NCBI GenBank assembly: GCA_027324025.1
Contig: DAHVYW010000049.1
Location: 1 to 47,146 of the forward strand
Reading direction: 5' to 3'
Length of the DNA stretch: 47,146 bases
From: JAJZQD01 sp021847735
Lineage (GTDB): Bacteria; Bacillota; Thermincolia; Thermincolales; UBA2595
Both the position numbers and the translations under genes were made by a program. The notes below the pieces were generated by a model. It saw only the letters and a program-made list of their open reading frames with translations, did not search any database and was not told where the DNA came from. Below, one piece after another: positions 26,901 to 34,951 of the stretch (the stretch's first letter is position 1; every line of letters starts with the position of its first letter).

Positions 26901-27849
26901 TGCCGTCCCATGAAATGGTGACAGACCCTCCGTTCCTGGGTTCTGCATTTGTTACTGTCTTCACCAGGGTGCCGACACTGTCAAGTACCTTCACGGTTAC
27001 ACTGGCATTCTTACTCAGCGTGAACTTGAAGTTCTGGTAGGCTACCCCAATTTTAAGGGGGTCCTGGGATACAGTCAGCCCGGTAATCGTCGGGGCTGCC
27101 TTATCAACTACAGTAGTATCTTTGTATGTATTCTTGAATGTAGATACAAGGGGGCTGACAGCCTCTAACTGGTACGTGTAAGTACCCTCTGCCACAACCT
27201 GGCCGAGGTTGTCTTTACCATCCCATGCAATGGTGTATGTCCCGGCCGGGGTTATGCCTACAGTATTAATAGTCCTGATGACCGTGGTAGTGCCTTTGAG
27301 AATCTTTAAAGTAATTATGGCATCACTTGAGACCGTGTAACTGATGTTGGCTTGGTCTCCGTTTAATGGGTTGAACGGGTCAGGTGTGTCACTCACATTG
27401 CTGAGCAGGGGACTTCTCGCCGCAATTACGACTTTTTCTGCCAGGCCTATCTGGGCACCGGTGGCGTCTGTGGCTTCAACGACAATCTTATAGTTGCCGT
27501 CAGGAACCAGGGTGCTGTTATTATCATAGCTATCCCAGACAGATCTGTTAGCTCCGGCCAGCTTTGAGCCGCTGCTTAAAATATTGCGAACCAACTCGCC
27601 GCTTTCCTTGTAAACAACTACGTTAACAGTACTGGCCTGGCCAAGTGTATACGAGATAGTACTATTGAATCCAATTTTTACCGGGTCAGGGCTTATAGTT
27701 AAACCGGTGACCTGGTTTTCCAGGGCAGTCGCTACATAAACACACGAGGCCAAAAGGCAAACTACGAGCAAAAGATAAACCGCCGGTTTCAGCCGGATTC
27801 TCTTTTTGCCATTGCCAGTTTGTTTTCCCGAAATCTCTTGACCGTTCAC
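23992..27849 (-). CDS. Secreted 13-haem c-type cytochrome on eight FlgD-type Ig repeats
   Basis: This 1285-residue protein is predicted to be extracellular. It starts at GTG after AAAGGGGG; an N-terminal membrane/signal segment (YLLLVVCLLASCVYVATA) includes a Cys that could be a lipobox-like site (LLASC). About eight repeats of roughly 100 residues follow (ITGLTxSPDPxKIG...TLSxxAxVxVKVL...W-DGxDxxGxYVPEGTYT). Then thirteen CxxCH motifs fall within about 260 residues (CADCH to CAACH), many with paired distal His. A unique C-terminal beta domain follows, ending GYRIEVIYK. The Ig stalk would carry the haem domain outward through the wall. It lies between the 8-haem cytochrome and the S-layer gene on one strand. 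The partner and final acceptor are unknown. Confidence 0.9.
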   Translation of the reverse strand: MNGQEISGKQTGNGKKRIRLKPAVYLLLVVCLLASCVYVATALENQVTGLTISPDPVKIGFNSTISYTLGQASTVNVVVYKESGELVRNILSSGSKLAGANRSVWDSYDNNSTLVPDGNYKIVVEATDATGAQIGLAEKVVIAARSPLLSNVSDTPDPFNPLNGDQANISYTVSSDAIITLKILKGTTTVIRTINTVGITPAGTYTIAWDGKDNLGQVVAEGTYTYQLEAVSPLVSTFKNTYKDTTVVDKAAPTITGLTVSQDPLKIGVAYQNFKFTLSKNASVTVKVLDSVGTLVKTVTNAEPRNGGSVTISWDGTNDAGSYVPEGTYTGVINAVDNYGKTSGDQIISFVAGYQPAVNSAAVAPNPYSPGKGNATISYNISNNALATVKILSGTTSLVTLVDNQNLPAGDQSVTWNGKDGTGNVLGDGTYTLQVTAVSPTVSTFSGTLKPTFTIEGKPLEITGFSLSPDPFKITLNSLSIKYTLSENATVNIKVYQGSTTLRNIASGESRNAGANTNVWDGRDNAGNYVPEGTYTVSVSGSDASGNSTEVAGTIAAGYVPGISDVAHTPEPFNTTAGPAAVNFTLSNDAKVTLTILKGTAAVRTYPAVTLFSGANSVGWDGKDDAGKYVSDGPYTYRLDAVSPTVSTFKSTYKGTITVEAADPILSGLSVSPTTVKIGNPVTFKYTVSEPSNISGQVLKATDRSVVRDLPAEVKTTGGNGSLPWDTKDNSGSPITSGNYFLKLTAIDNFNKTSSAELAFLAGAIPVISNVYSEPATVDLTQGNQVTVYYDVNERSYVTVKIFDANNALVKTICSYKEMPAGTGTAAWDCANGKGQTVTGTFTVQISASSVIGALRGIPVTGTLQVSGSTSGSTGTCADCHQSYPEVHPMANCDGCHKGDLPIRDCRVCHAGNHTYTVLISYKCTDCHNETYSYKIRGHGDIATLHTAAIGADCQKCHNASLSVEHPLHTDALGQPFNCSTCHQSTVTGVVYAITNGLKNCGACHIQASHEESHTPTGIAQNCTSCHIDSLTQEHLNNPTTQTGNAWTCDTCHGANVSQTVGNAVYNKDKSCTTCHTQANHDDLHATTALDDKCTTCHINNLTQEHLNNPKTQTDPVTNKLKPWNCNTCHASSNQTVAGAVYAGNMQCAACHRQAHNMTIVELVPSDIPLYPGFIWSMPQEASIWAGESWMPDEYLLGGRVVISNRRPATNGIVDSVYGPVYDYYLLNMAATGWTGISPAPTSPDYFNVSFIKGTHKATVWSYGGSNHNASPVLDAGYRIEVIYK

Positions 27850-28036
27850 AAATTAACCCCCTTTCTTTTCTTTTTCACCAAAACCAAATTTACCCACCCC
27901 CCTTTTAAAATTTTTGTTATATACCAAAATTGAGGCAATTTTTCATTATATAATATTCGTCCAATTACTAATTAATGTTTTTTATCACGGTTTGCTGTTT
28001 CTGTATTCCAAAAGGCAAACTTCTTGGTGGACCGAA
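27850..28036 (-). other. AT-rich gap between two cytochrome genes
   Basis: This 187-base AT-rich gap includes a TATAAT-like block in ATTATATAATG on the minus strand, without a convincing -35. It may hold a promoter for the 13-haem gene. No terminator was seen. Confidence 0.3.
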
Positions 28037-29917
28037 CTACTTCGGAACAACGGGTGCATGGGCCGCGGCAACCGTTGACCCCCCGTGGCACCTGCTGCAT
28101 TGATCAGGGTTTCCGGTTTCATGTCCAGGGATGGTGGCATCGAATTTCACAGTAATTCCGTATAGTTCGGTTAGTCCATTATGACAACCGGTGCAAAAAC
28201 GCCGTTCTGTATCAGTGTCCCATAAACTCCCTGCTTTAAAAGCCTGCACTTTGTTGTGTCCCAGTTTATTTTTGAGCAACTTAATGTTCTCCGAGCCATG
28301 GGTTTCGTGGCAATCGGCGCAAGGCATGTAACCATTGATGGGACTGCCGTCCAGCGGAATAAGGAAATGTCCGGACGGCCCACTATAATAGACTGCTATA
28401 TTAACTGCTTTGCCCCCGTCATGGCAGCGAAGACACAGGCTATAGTCTTCCGGCACTCCGGTCGTGATATTGCTTTTTTTGTATTGATACCTAATGTAAT
28501 TCACTCTGGGGTCGTCTTTTATCGTTCCTTCATGGCAGCTCTCACATAATTCCTGTTCACTACTGTTGGGCAGGTAAGGGTTGGTTGGGTCGTTGTGGAG
28601 ATATAAGTAGTAGTCCTGGAGGAGATTAGGATTTTCAGGCACCCATGTTAAGTGTGGATTGTGACAGGCGGTACAGGAACCGCTGCCTATAACACTGTCA
28701 ATGCTGACCTGAACATTGTGTAAATAAGGCATTGACCAGTTGCTGACAAAAGGAGCAGATGTCCCATCATGGCAGGCATTGCAGTAGTTATCCATAGACT
28801 TTAACGGAGAGCCGGGCGGCCGGACAAGCTTCGAATCTGTTGCCGTATGCGGCTTATGGCAGTTAACACATGTATTGACATTATTTATATAGTTGCCATG
28901 GGGGTTCTCGCCGTATACATCGCCAACCGTCGTAAAAGTCCAGTTCCTTGGCATTACCAGATTGCCGGCGGGGTCAGATAACAGGGGATTAACCTCAACC
29001 CTGTACCTGGCACTGATTCTTAACAGTGTTTCAGGCTTAAATTTCAGCCTGTAAATTTGTTCACCGTAAACGTTTGTATATACGGAGTTATAAACTGTCC
29101 CGTTCACCGTCCTGTAAACCGTATCGCTCACAAATTCCGTAAGGCGAATTGCTGACTGAAAGGCGGTCGGGTCAATAGGTGATTTTTCCCGAATAAAAAC
29201 ATAGGCTGAGATACTAACAGGGACATTGGTCATATCGTCACCCGGAAATAAATCGGGCAGAACTACCGGACGTGTCATATCCAACGTAAAGGTGCGAGTG
29301 GAAGGGTTTCCCACATTCCCCGCTTTGTCAACTGCCGTTACCGTGACACTGTTAGTTCCTTCCGGAAGGCCCGGATCAAAATAAGACCAATTTCCAAACA
29401 GGTCGGCGGTAACCTTGTTCTGCTTACCGTAAACTGAGATTGTTACCACTGCTTCCGGCTCGGTTACCCCTTGGATCTCAGGAAGGTTAACATAGGAGTT
29501 GTCTACCGGCTTAGTAATACTTACCACGGGCGGAGTCAAGTCAATTTGAAAATTAACAGTTGTAGAAGTTAGAGTTTCCCCGGATGAACCGAGGGTAGTG
29601 GCGTAAACATTATGAGCCGCTTCCGCCAGGGTACCTGTGGAAAAGGACCAACTGCCGTCACCGGCGGCCACAGTTGTCCCGGACAAAACATTATCTATGT
29701 AAACATCAACCGAAGAATTCACATCAGCTATACCGGTTATCAGAACAGATGATGTATTTAAAGCTTGTCCCTGAGCCGGACTGGAAATGGAAGGGGTTGT
29801 ACCCGCTGCCAACGCAATGCAGTACTTGATTACCGGGGATCCGGCCAACAGGGTTATCAATATCACTGAAATAACCAATATCCAATGCCGCAGGGCGAAA
29901 TGTTTCCGCAGCTTCAT
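28037..29917 (-). CDS. Secreted 8-haem c-type cytochrome with N-terminal Ig-like domains
   Basis: The protein has 626 residues, starting at ATG after GGGGGATCTAT. A signal segment (WILVISVILITLLAGSPVI) is followed by two Big-type Ig domains (SISSPAQGQALNTSSVLITG, VVSITKPVDNSYVNLPEIQG) with DKAGN turns and one SbsA/Big_5-like domain (RPVVLPDLFPGDDMTNVPVS). The C-terminal half has eight CxxCH motifs (CVNCH, CNACH, CTACH, CESCH, CLRCH, CADCH, CTGCH, CSRCH), several as doubled-CXXCH pairs with CHxPH or CHDGT contexts. It is likely an extracellular electron carrier, part of the cytochrome island, 146 bases or more from its neighbours. Confidence 0.9.
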   Translation of the reverse strand: MKLRKHFALRHWILVISVILITLLAGSPVIKYCIALAAGTTPSISSPAQGQALNTSSVLITGIADVNSSVDVYIDNVLSGTTVAAGDGSWSFSTGTLAEAAHNVYATTLGSSGETLTSTTVNFQIDLTPPVVSITKPVDNSYVNLPEIQGVTEPEAVVTISVYGKQNKVTADLFGNWSYFDPGLPEGTNSVTVTAVDKAGNVGNPSTRTFTLDMTRPVVLPDLFPGDDMTNVPVSISAYVFIREKSPIDPTAFQSAIRLTEFVSDTVYRTVNGTVYNSVYTNVYGEQIYRLKFKPETLLRISARYRVEVNPLLSDPAGNLVMPRNWTFTTVGDVYGENPHGNYINNVNTCVNCHKPHTATDSKLVRPPGSPLKSMDNYCNACHDGTSAPFVSNWSMPYLHNVQVSIDSVIGSGSCTACHNPHLTWVPENPNLLQDYYLYLHNDPTNPYLPNSSEQELCESCHEGTIKDDPRVNYIRYQYKKSNITTGVPEDYSLCLRCHDGGKAVNIAVYYSGPSGHFLIPLDGSPINGYMPCADCHETHGSENIKLLKNKLGHNKVQAFKAGSLWDTDTERRFCTGCHNGLTELYGITVKFDATIPGHETGNPDQCSRCHGGSTVAAAHAPVVPK

Positions 29918-29999
29918 ATAGATCCCCCTTTTTGGACGAAATGTTGACAGGAGCCGAATTTTTGGATTAGAATTAAGATAAGAAAAAAATATAGAAGGA

Positions 30000-30082
30000 G
30001 CTAAGGTATTATGCCAGGCATAATACCTTAGCCAAATTAGGTATTACTTTTCATGAGCTAACAAAAGGCGATTTTGTTAGCT
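30000..30082 (-). terminator. Two tandem strong hairpins after the 6-haem cytochrome
   Basis: AGCTAACAAAA/TTTTGTTAGCT (30056-30082, loop GGCGA) comes first after the stop. GCTAAGGTATTATGCC and its exact complement (30000-30032, one-base centre) come next, with a T-run about 10 bases further on. On the plus strand the first hairpin is followed by seven T, so it could also block antisense transcription. Confidence 0.6.
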
Positions 30083-30092
30083 ATTTTTTTAC

Positions 30093-31754
30093 TTACCAGT
30101 TAGTAGGTCCTTCAGGAACAAGGCCAGCATTATTGGGTTTCCAGTTGTCCCAATAGTATTTGTTGTTTCTCAGCTCTTCAGACTTAGAAGAGGTGTGGCA
30201 CTTCCAGCATACAGCCATGTTGGTGTATCTCTTCAGTGCGGAGGACGGGTTCTTATCCAGCATGTAAGCCTTGGCCATTTCTTCACCAACGGTAAGTGTC
30301 AGGGATGCAACAGTCTGATCCTTGGCATCAGCCATAACAGTTACGTCAGTACCGTGTGCAAAGTGGCACTTCAGACAGGTGTAGTTATCATTATCGGTGG
30401 TATGGCGGTATGCCACTGTGTACATACCGGTATTGCCACCGGAAGCGGCCCTGTAGTCGGTATGGCATGCGCCGCAGTACTTGCCAATGGGTACGCCCAT
30501 TCCGGTTTCGTCGTAAACATTCGGGTTAACCTTAAATACGGCGTAACCAACAGGAGCGCCCGCAACCGGGGTGATGGGATATTTGGTATTGCCAAGCTTC
30601 GTTACATATACGCGGGCGACGTCAGCCCTGTTGGCGTTGGCGATATCGCCAATGTTAGCTTGGGCGGCAGTGCCACCAGTCTTAGCGTAGGCTTGACCGT
30701 AGTTGATAACTATCTTGGTCATTTGCTTGTTGTAGTAAACAGCCTGGTCAACCGGGAGTGTATCGTTGTAAAATACGCTGTTATACTGGCGTCCAAAATG
30801 ATACTCGTCAAATTTGTAGCCATAGAGCCATGGGGTTGTATCTCTTACCCATGATTTGGTGGTTACAGGAGGATAAACAGTTCTGTCTTCAGTCGATGTC
30901 AGCTTCATGACAACAATAACCGGGGTAGTGCCGGTCTCTAAAGCTGCGTCAATCCCTGCAGTGCCGGCTGTGGTCCTGTACACAACTAAATCAACAGTGG
31001 CTGTGGCAGGATCGGGAAGGACATCAACAACAGTATTGTCGACAAGTTTCTGACCTTTGTTGGCAATAGAGGTGTTGGCCATGTCGTTGGGGTTGTAGTG
31101 GAGCAGACGGTCACTGTAAGAACCGTGCGGAGCATGGCAGGAAGCACAGTCAAACATTTCAGTCCAGCCGCCATTGTCTGAACCGGTCAGGGTTAGGTTA
31201 CCACCGGGAGCATACTTCTGCTCAAAGGTTCCGTCAGCCATGTGTACGGAAGCATTACCGGCTTTGGTTCCGCCGAAGGTACCGGCAGATGACGGGGTAA
31301 ATACGTTGTAGAACCCGAGGGTTCCGTCATGACAGGCGGAACAAGTGGTGAATACACTGTCTTTAATCAACAGGCCTGCTGCTGCTGCGGTGTGAGTCTG
31401 GTGGCAGCTGGCGCAGGAGTTGGTGTTGTTCTTGTATTCGCCATGGGTTCTTTGTACCGAGTATACGGCACTGGCAGCAGTGTCTTTCATGTTGTCAGAC
31501 TTTATTACAGTACCAAGAGTGGTTCCGTTGTTTGTACTAACGCCTTCACCAGAGTTGTTGGCATTGTAATATTCCAGATCGTTGTCCATTGAGTCGCCAT
31601 AACCGGGAACAAATTCATAGCCCGGATAGGGGTTGTAGTCGCTCGCGCCCAAGGTTTGCGGCGCACCATTCAGTTGTCCACTGGCGGCATAAGCGGCTGT
31701 AGTAATGCCCACTAGGAAAATCAGGGTGAACAATACTACGAATAATTTACGCAT
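30093..31754 (-). CDS. Secreted 6-haem c-type cytochrome
   Basis: The protein has 553 residues with a clear signal peptide (KLFVVLFTLIFLVGITTAAYAAS), starting at ATG after AGGAGGGG. It has six CxxCH motifs: three near the N-terminal third (CASCHQTH, CSACHDGT, CASCHAPHGS) and three in the last third (CGACH, CLKCH, CWKCH), separated by about 200 residues of Tyr/Asn/Gly-rich, haem-free sequence with a DxxxxGxQYNSVFYND segment. Haem number and sparse spacing recall filament-forming cytochromes such as OmcS, but no sequence identity is claimed. AGGAGGGG, two strong downstream hairpins and its own gap suggest a separately abundant transcript. It is likely the major extracellular carrier of the island. 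Confidence 0.88.
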   Translation of the reverse strand: MRKLFVVLFTLIFLVGITTAAYAASGQLNGAPQTLGASDYNPYPGYEFVPGYGDSMDNDLEYYNANNSGEGVSTNNGTTLGTVIKSDNMKDTAASAVYSVQRTHGEYKNNTNSCASCHQTHTAAAAGLLIKDSVFTTCSACHDGTLGFYNVFTPSSAGTFGGTKAGNASVHMADGTFEQKYAPGGNLTLTGSDNGGWTEMFDCASCHAPHGSYSDRLLHYNPNDMANTSIANKGQKLVDNTVVDVLPDPATATVDLVVYRTTAGTAGIDAALETGTTPVIVVMKLTSTEDRTVYPPVTTKSWVRDTTPWLYGYKFDEYHFGRQYNSVFYNDTLPVDQAVYYNKQMTKIVINYGQAYAKTGGTAAQANIGDIANANRADVARVYVTKLGNTKYPITPVAGAPVGYAVFKVNPNVYDETGMGVPIGKYCGACHTDYRAASGGNTGMYTVAYRHTTDNDNYTCLKCHFAHGTDVTVMADAKDQTVASLTLTVGEEMAKAYMLDKNPSSALKRYTNMAVCWKCHTSSKSEELRNNKYYWDNWKPNNAGLVPEGPTNW

Positions 31755-31866
31755 GAATCTCCCCTCCTATTAGTAATGTCTAGGTTTATACCCACCCAAC
31801 CGGGTCTACACTTTACCCCTACCCTCCTTTCTTCATAAACTTCGGTCGGGAGGTCAGCCCTAACCT

Positions 31867-32871
31867 TTAATCATAAATTGCCACCCGCTGGTTAGCGGTG
31901 TCTGTCACATATATACTGCCATTTTTATCAATACAAAGGCCGTTTGGCAGGCTAAATTGGTAAGTGGCCCCACCGTTGCCGCCGAAGGTGTATATCTCGT
32001 TCCCCTCCTTGTCAAAGGCGAAAACAAAATGTGTCAGGTTGCTTACCACTAAGATGTTCCCCCGTGAATCAAGAGCGATGCCGCGGGGGTTAACCAGGGA
32101 GGACGTCCCCTTCCCATCCTTGCTGCCGTTTATGCTTCTTATGAACTTCCCTGTTTTATCATAAATCTGGATTCGCTGGTTACCTGTATCAGTCACATAG
32201 ATATTGCCTTCAGCGTCGGCAGTTACTGCATTGGGGGAACGTAATTCCCCGGGCATTATCCCGGGTTTTCCGACTTCCAGCAGCTTTTTACCGGTGAGGT
32301 CGAACACATAGATTTTTCCTCTTTTAATTTCAGTCACATATAACTTATCATCGACTATTCTAAGCCCACCCGGACTGTCAATAACCATTTCCTTGGGGTC
32401 CTTCTCGGCAAAGTACCTGAGAAATTTTCCGTTGCTGTCATGGACAGAAATACATCCATTGTATAAATCCACTACATATACGTTATTCTTGCTGTCACCT
32501 GCAATACCGTATGGAAAATTGAATTCACCCGGTTTATTTCCCTCCGTGCCAAACCTAAGCCGCAGAGTCCCGTCCGGGTTAAAGACCTGCACCCTCTTGC
32601 TTTTTGCGTCTGTAACATAAATGTTATCACCAATTACACTAACATCCATTCCTTTGACCAGGGCTTCTTCACCGAATCCCCCGTACAGCATTCTGCTGAA
32701 GGTAGGGGGACCAGCGGGATTAACCTTATTTGGTATTGATGTTACGTCTGTGTCAGTATAAAACATATACCCGAAGGCTGTTGAGATGGCCAGAAATATC
32801 ACTGCCATGAGATTGTAAACATTTTTCTTTCTAAATGTCCATTTCGGGTTAACCCTTTCTTCCATTGTCAA
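31867..32871 (-). CDS. Membrane-anchored NHL-repeat beta-propeller protein
   Basis: The protein has 334 residues. After a short cytoplasmic tail there is one membrane segment (YNLMAVIFLAISTAFGYMFY), then an outward-facing propeller of about six NHL blades (ADAEGNIYVTDTGNQRIQIYD, DSKNNVYVVDLYNGCISVHD, KNGSIYVTDTANQRVAIYD and others). No CxxCH is present. The start is a TTG five bases after GGAG, or an ATG two codons on. NHL proteins are found beside multihaem cytochromes in Geobacter-like and Gram-positive metal reducers, probably as assembly or docking partners. The role here is inference from position between the TPR gene and the 6-haem cytochrome. Confidence 0.85.
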   Translation of the reverse strand: MTMEERVNPKWTFRKKNVYNLMAVIFLAISTAFGYMFYTDTDVTSIPNKVNPAGPPTFSRMLYGGFGEEALVKGMDVSVIGDNIYVTDAKSKRVQVFNPDGTLRLRFGTEGNKPGEFNFPYGIAGDSKNNVYVVDLYNGCISVHDSNGKFLRYFAEKDPKEMVIDSPGGLRIVDDKLYVTEIKRGKIYVFDLTGKKLLEVGKPGIMPGELRSPNAVTADAEGNIYVTDTGNQRIQIYDKTGKFIRSINGSKDGKGTSSLVNPRGIALDSRGNILVVSNLTHFVFAFDKEGNEIYTFGGNGGATYQFSLPNGLCIDKNGSIYVTDTANQRVAIYD

Positions 32872-32942
32872 ATCAACTCCGTTTCAGTCCTGTTTTTAAG
32901 GTCCGCTCGTCAACTTTGCAGTTTGATGGACTTATCTTGTTT

Positions 32943-33623
32943 TCACTGTACTCGTTTCAGAGCCTCCAAGGCATCTTTAAACATAGGGTCATACCGTAAA
33001 GCTTCTTTGTATATCCCGGCAGCAATGGTTTTGTCTCCCTTGTCTTCGGCAACCATACCTATTTCATAAATGGTATCCGCCCTCCCTGGCATAAGAAGAT
33101 TAGCACGATTTAAAGATTCAACGGCCTCTTTGTACATCTTCATCTTCCTATAGGTAACGCCCTTTTGGAGAAATCCCTTGTAGTCCTTGGGAGATATCTC
33201 TACACATTTTTGGAAGTGTTCCAAAGCATCGTCAAGTTTTCCCTCATCTTTTAAAACAAGTCCCAGGTTGTAGTGGCCGTCGTAATAATTCTTATCGATT
33301 TCCAGAACCTGGTTGAGTTGTTTTGTGGCATTTTCATTGTCTCCGTTTAAGAAGTAGGTATATCCAAGGCCAACCCGGTATTCCAGGTTTTTGGGTTCGG
33401 CTTCAACCTTTTTGGACAGGAACTCCAACTGTTGTTTAACCCTTTTCTGATCAAGTCCACTCCAAAAGAACATCTTACCCACCGTATACCATGAGCTTAT
33501 GCTTATTACCACTGTCAAAAGAATTAATAGGCTTGCTTCCCAAAGCTTAAAATAGTCTCTTTTCCTTCCGCCTGAAGAAACTGCGTTTCGAACGTGTTTA
33601 ACTTCCGTATTGGTAACCGACAT
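32943..33623 (-). CDS. Membrane-anchored TPR protein
   Basis: The protein has 226 residues with an N-terminal cytoplasmic tail, one membrane segment (LWEASLLILLTVVISISSWYTV) and about four tetratricopeptide repeats (NLEYRVGLGYTYFLNGDNENA, YDGHYNLGLVLKDEGKLDDA, YKGFLQKGVTYRKMKMYKEA, ADTIYEIGMVAEDKGDKTIA). The start follows AGGAGG. It lies between the 12-haem membrane cytochrome and the NHL protein with short gaps (37 and 71 bases), so it is probably in the same operon. TPR proteins at cytochrome loci often help haem-protein assembly; here that is inference. Confidence 0.85.
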   Translation of the reverse strand: MSVTNTEVKHVRNAVSSGGRKRDYFKLWEASLLILLTVVISISSWYTVGKMFFWSGLDQKRVKQQLEFLSKKVEAEPKNLEYRVGLGYTYFLNGDNENATKQLNQVLEIDKNYYDGHYNLGLVLKDEGKLDDALEHFQKCVEISPKDYKGFLQKGVTYRKMKMYKEAVESLNRANLLMPGRADTIYEIGMVAEDKGDKTIAAGIYKEALRYDPMFKDALEALKRVQ

Positions 33624-33660
33624 TTTGCTCGTCCTCCTGTCTGCTTATTTTAAAAATTAT

Positions 33661-34860
33661 CTATTTTAACACGTCGTGACACTTACCACACTTCGTTTCA
33701 TCGTGGCATGAGTAGCACGACCTGGTTAATCTCGGGGGGGTTGGAATAGGATAGGGGTGGTATCCCTTCTGCCACTGGACAGAATCAGAGTGACTGCTTG
33801 GGTGGCAGGAACTGCAGCCCACGAGAGTCACTGTTTCGCCATACGCACTGACCGGCTTGGCTCCTGTTGTCCCCGATACCGCATTATTATCATGACATAC
33901 GGCACAACGGGTCTTGTCTTTGCTGGCAGATTCACCATGGGACTGTTTATAGCCAGGCACGATGTGGCTTGGTGGGCGTTTGGCGTGGCAATTCCGGCAG
34001 AAACTATTGCCCCTCGCATAAGGTATTAAAGGAGAAGGTTGTTTTTTTGGCACTTCTTCGTTGAGAAACTGTTTAAATACCTCCGGTTCTTTAAAAACCT
34101 CAACCGGCTTGTCAGACATAGAACCATGACACGAATTACATTCTTCCAGCCCCTGTTTGGCCATCATCCCATGGCTTCTATTCCGGAAATCACTGTTTTT
34201 GTGGGTAGCAGGCAGTTTACCGCTGGGATGGCAGCTCTTACACTTCAGGGTAGCCTTGCGCAAAGTGTGGCAGCGCATGCAAGTCTCCATTTGAGGCCTG
34301 ACATACCGGGGATCGCTCATCATAGATTTGCCCAACAGCTCATTCCATTTCTTGTAATCGGCCGCATAGCTAACTTTGCGGTCTGGAATATTACCGTGGG
34401 CTGTCCCGGCATGGCACTTAGAACATAAAATGCCTGCTTCTTTATGTACTTTGTGGGGTACTTTCAAATCCGGGGCTTTGGAAGGAGATATTAGCCGTTT
34501 GTTCATATCATGGCACCGTTCACATGCGCCGTCCTGAACGGTATAAATTATTCTAATAGGAGATGTGTAATTATTTGTCACCGTGTAATATATCTGCTTA
34601 AAGCTCCTTAGTTTGTCTTTGATTATATTACTGATTCCCTGGGGAGAATGGCACGACACGCAGCTCACCTCAGCCTTACCGTGGGTTGACGCCTGCCATG
34701 TATAATACTCGGGCTTCATCGAATGGCATAGCGCACATCGACCAGGGTAATCGACAACCTTTATCCCTCCGTAAATTGTTAATGGAACTAACCACAAAGA
34801 CATCAAAAAAGTAGTCAGCAGTTTTTTCTTGCCTTTAATTGGATTGTTATTGTAACTCAT
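33661..34860 (-). CDS. Membrane NapC/NirT-type 12-haem cytochrome, predicted quinol-oxidising entry point
   Basis: The protein has 399 residues from ATG 34860, chosen because AAGGAGGG precedes it; the frame's earlier ATG has no ribosome site. One N-terminal membrane segment (LLTTFLMSLWLVPLTIYGGI) leads directly into CALCHSMKPEYYTWQASTHG and CVSCHSP, the NapC/NirT/CymA-type quinol-site pattern. Ten more CxxCH follow, to CGKCH at the C-terminus, making 12. It should take electrons from menaquinol at the membrane and pass them to the outer cytochromes encoded downstream. It is the first gene of the island, behind a CRP/FNR-type palindrome. Confidence 0.9.
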   Translation of the reverse strand: MSYNNNPIKGKKKLLTTFLMSLWLVPLTIYGGIKVVDYPGRCALCHSMKPEYYTWQASTHGKAEVSCVSCHSPQGISNIIKDKLRSFKQIYYTVTNNYTSPIRIIYTVQDGACERCHDMNKRLISPSKAPDLKVPHKVHKEAGILCSKCHAGTAHGNIPDRKVSYAADYKKWNELLGKSMMSDPRYVRPQMETCMRCHTLRKATLKCKSCHPSGKLPATHKNSDFRNRSHGMMAKQGLEECNSCHGSMSDKPVEVFKEPEVFKQFLNEEVPKKQPSPLIPYARGNSFCRNCHAKRPPSHIVPGYKQSHGESASKDKTRCAVCHDNNAVSGTTGAKPVSAYGETVTLVGCSSCHPSSHSDSVQWQKGYHPYPIPTPPRLTRSCYSCHDETKCGKCHDVLK

Positions 34861-34935
34861 TTGGCCCTCCTTGTCGCTAACTTGTTTCTGTACGGGCCCG
34901 CCTTCACTCATCTTTAAAATAAAAGTCCTTTATTA

Positions 34936-34951
34936 TGTGACTTATTTCACA
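34936..34951. promoter_or_regulatory. CRP/FNR-family operator, perfect TGTGA-N6-TCACA
   Basis: Both half-sites are exact, about 80 bases upstream of the 12-haem cytochrome start. This is the CRP/FNR-family consensus and equals the Bacillus FNR box. A weak TTGACG-N17-CATTAT promoter lies about 50-80 bases further upstream on the minus strand, which would place the site downstream of that promoter; its sign (activation or repression) is therefore open. Confidence 0.65.

Noticed and set aside
24000..27800. Regularly spaced sequence blocks as tandem DNA repeats or a CRISPR array
   Set aside because: The periodicity of about 300 bases reflects diverged protein Ig repeats; there are no short identical repeats with unique spacers.
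30195..30854. 219-codon plus-strand ORF
   Set aside because: It is antisense to the 6-haem cytochrome, has no ribosome site, and shows no family features.
31755..31866. GEMM riboswitch upstream of the cytochrome genes
   Set aside because: Searched for GGCAAACC and GCAAAGCC upstream of each cytochrome gene on the coding strand; none found.
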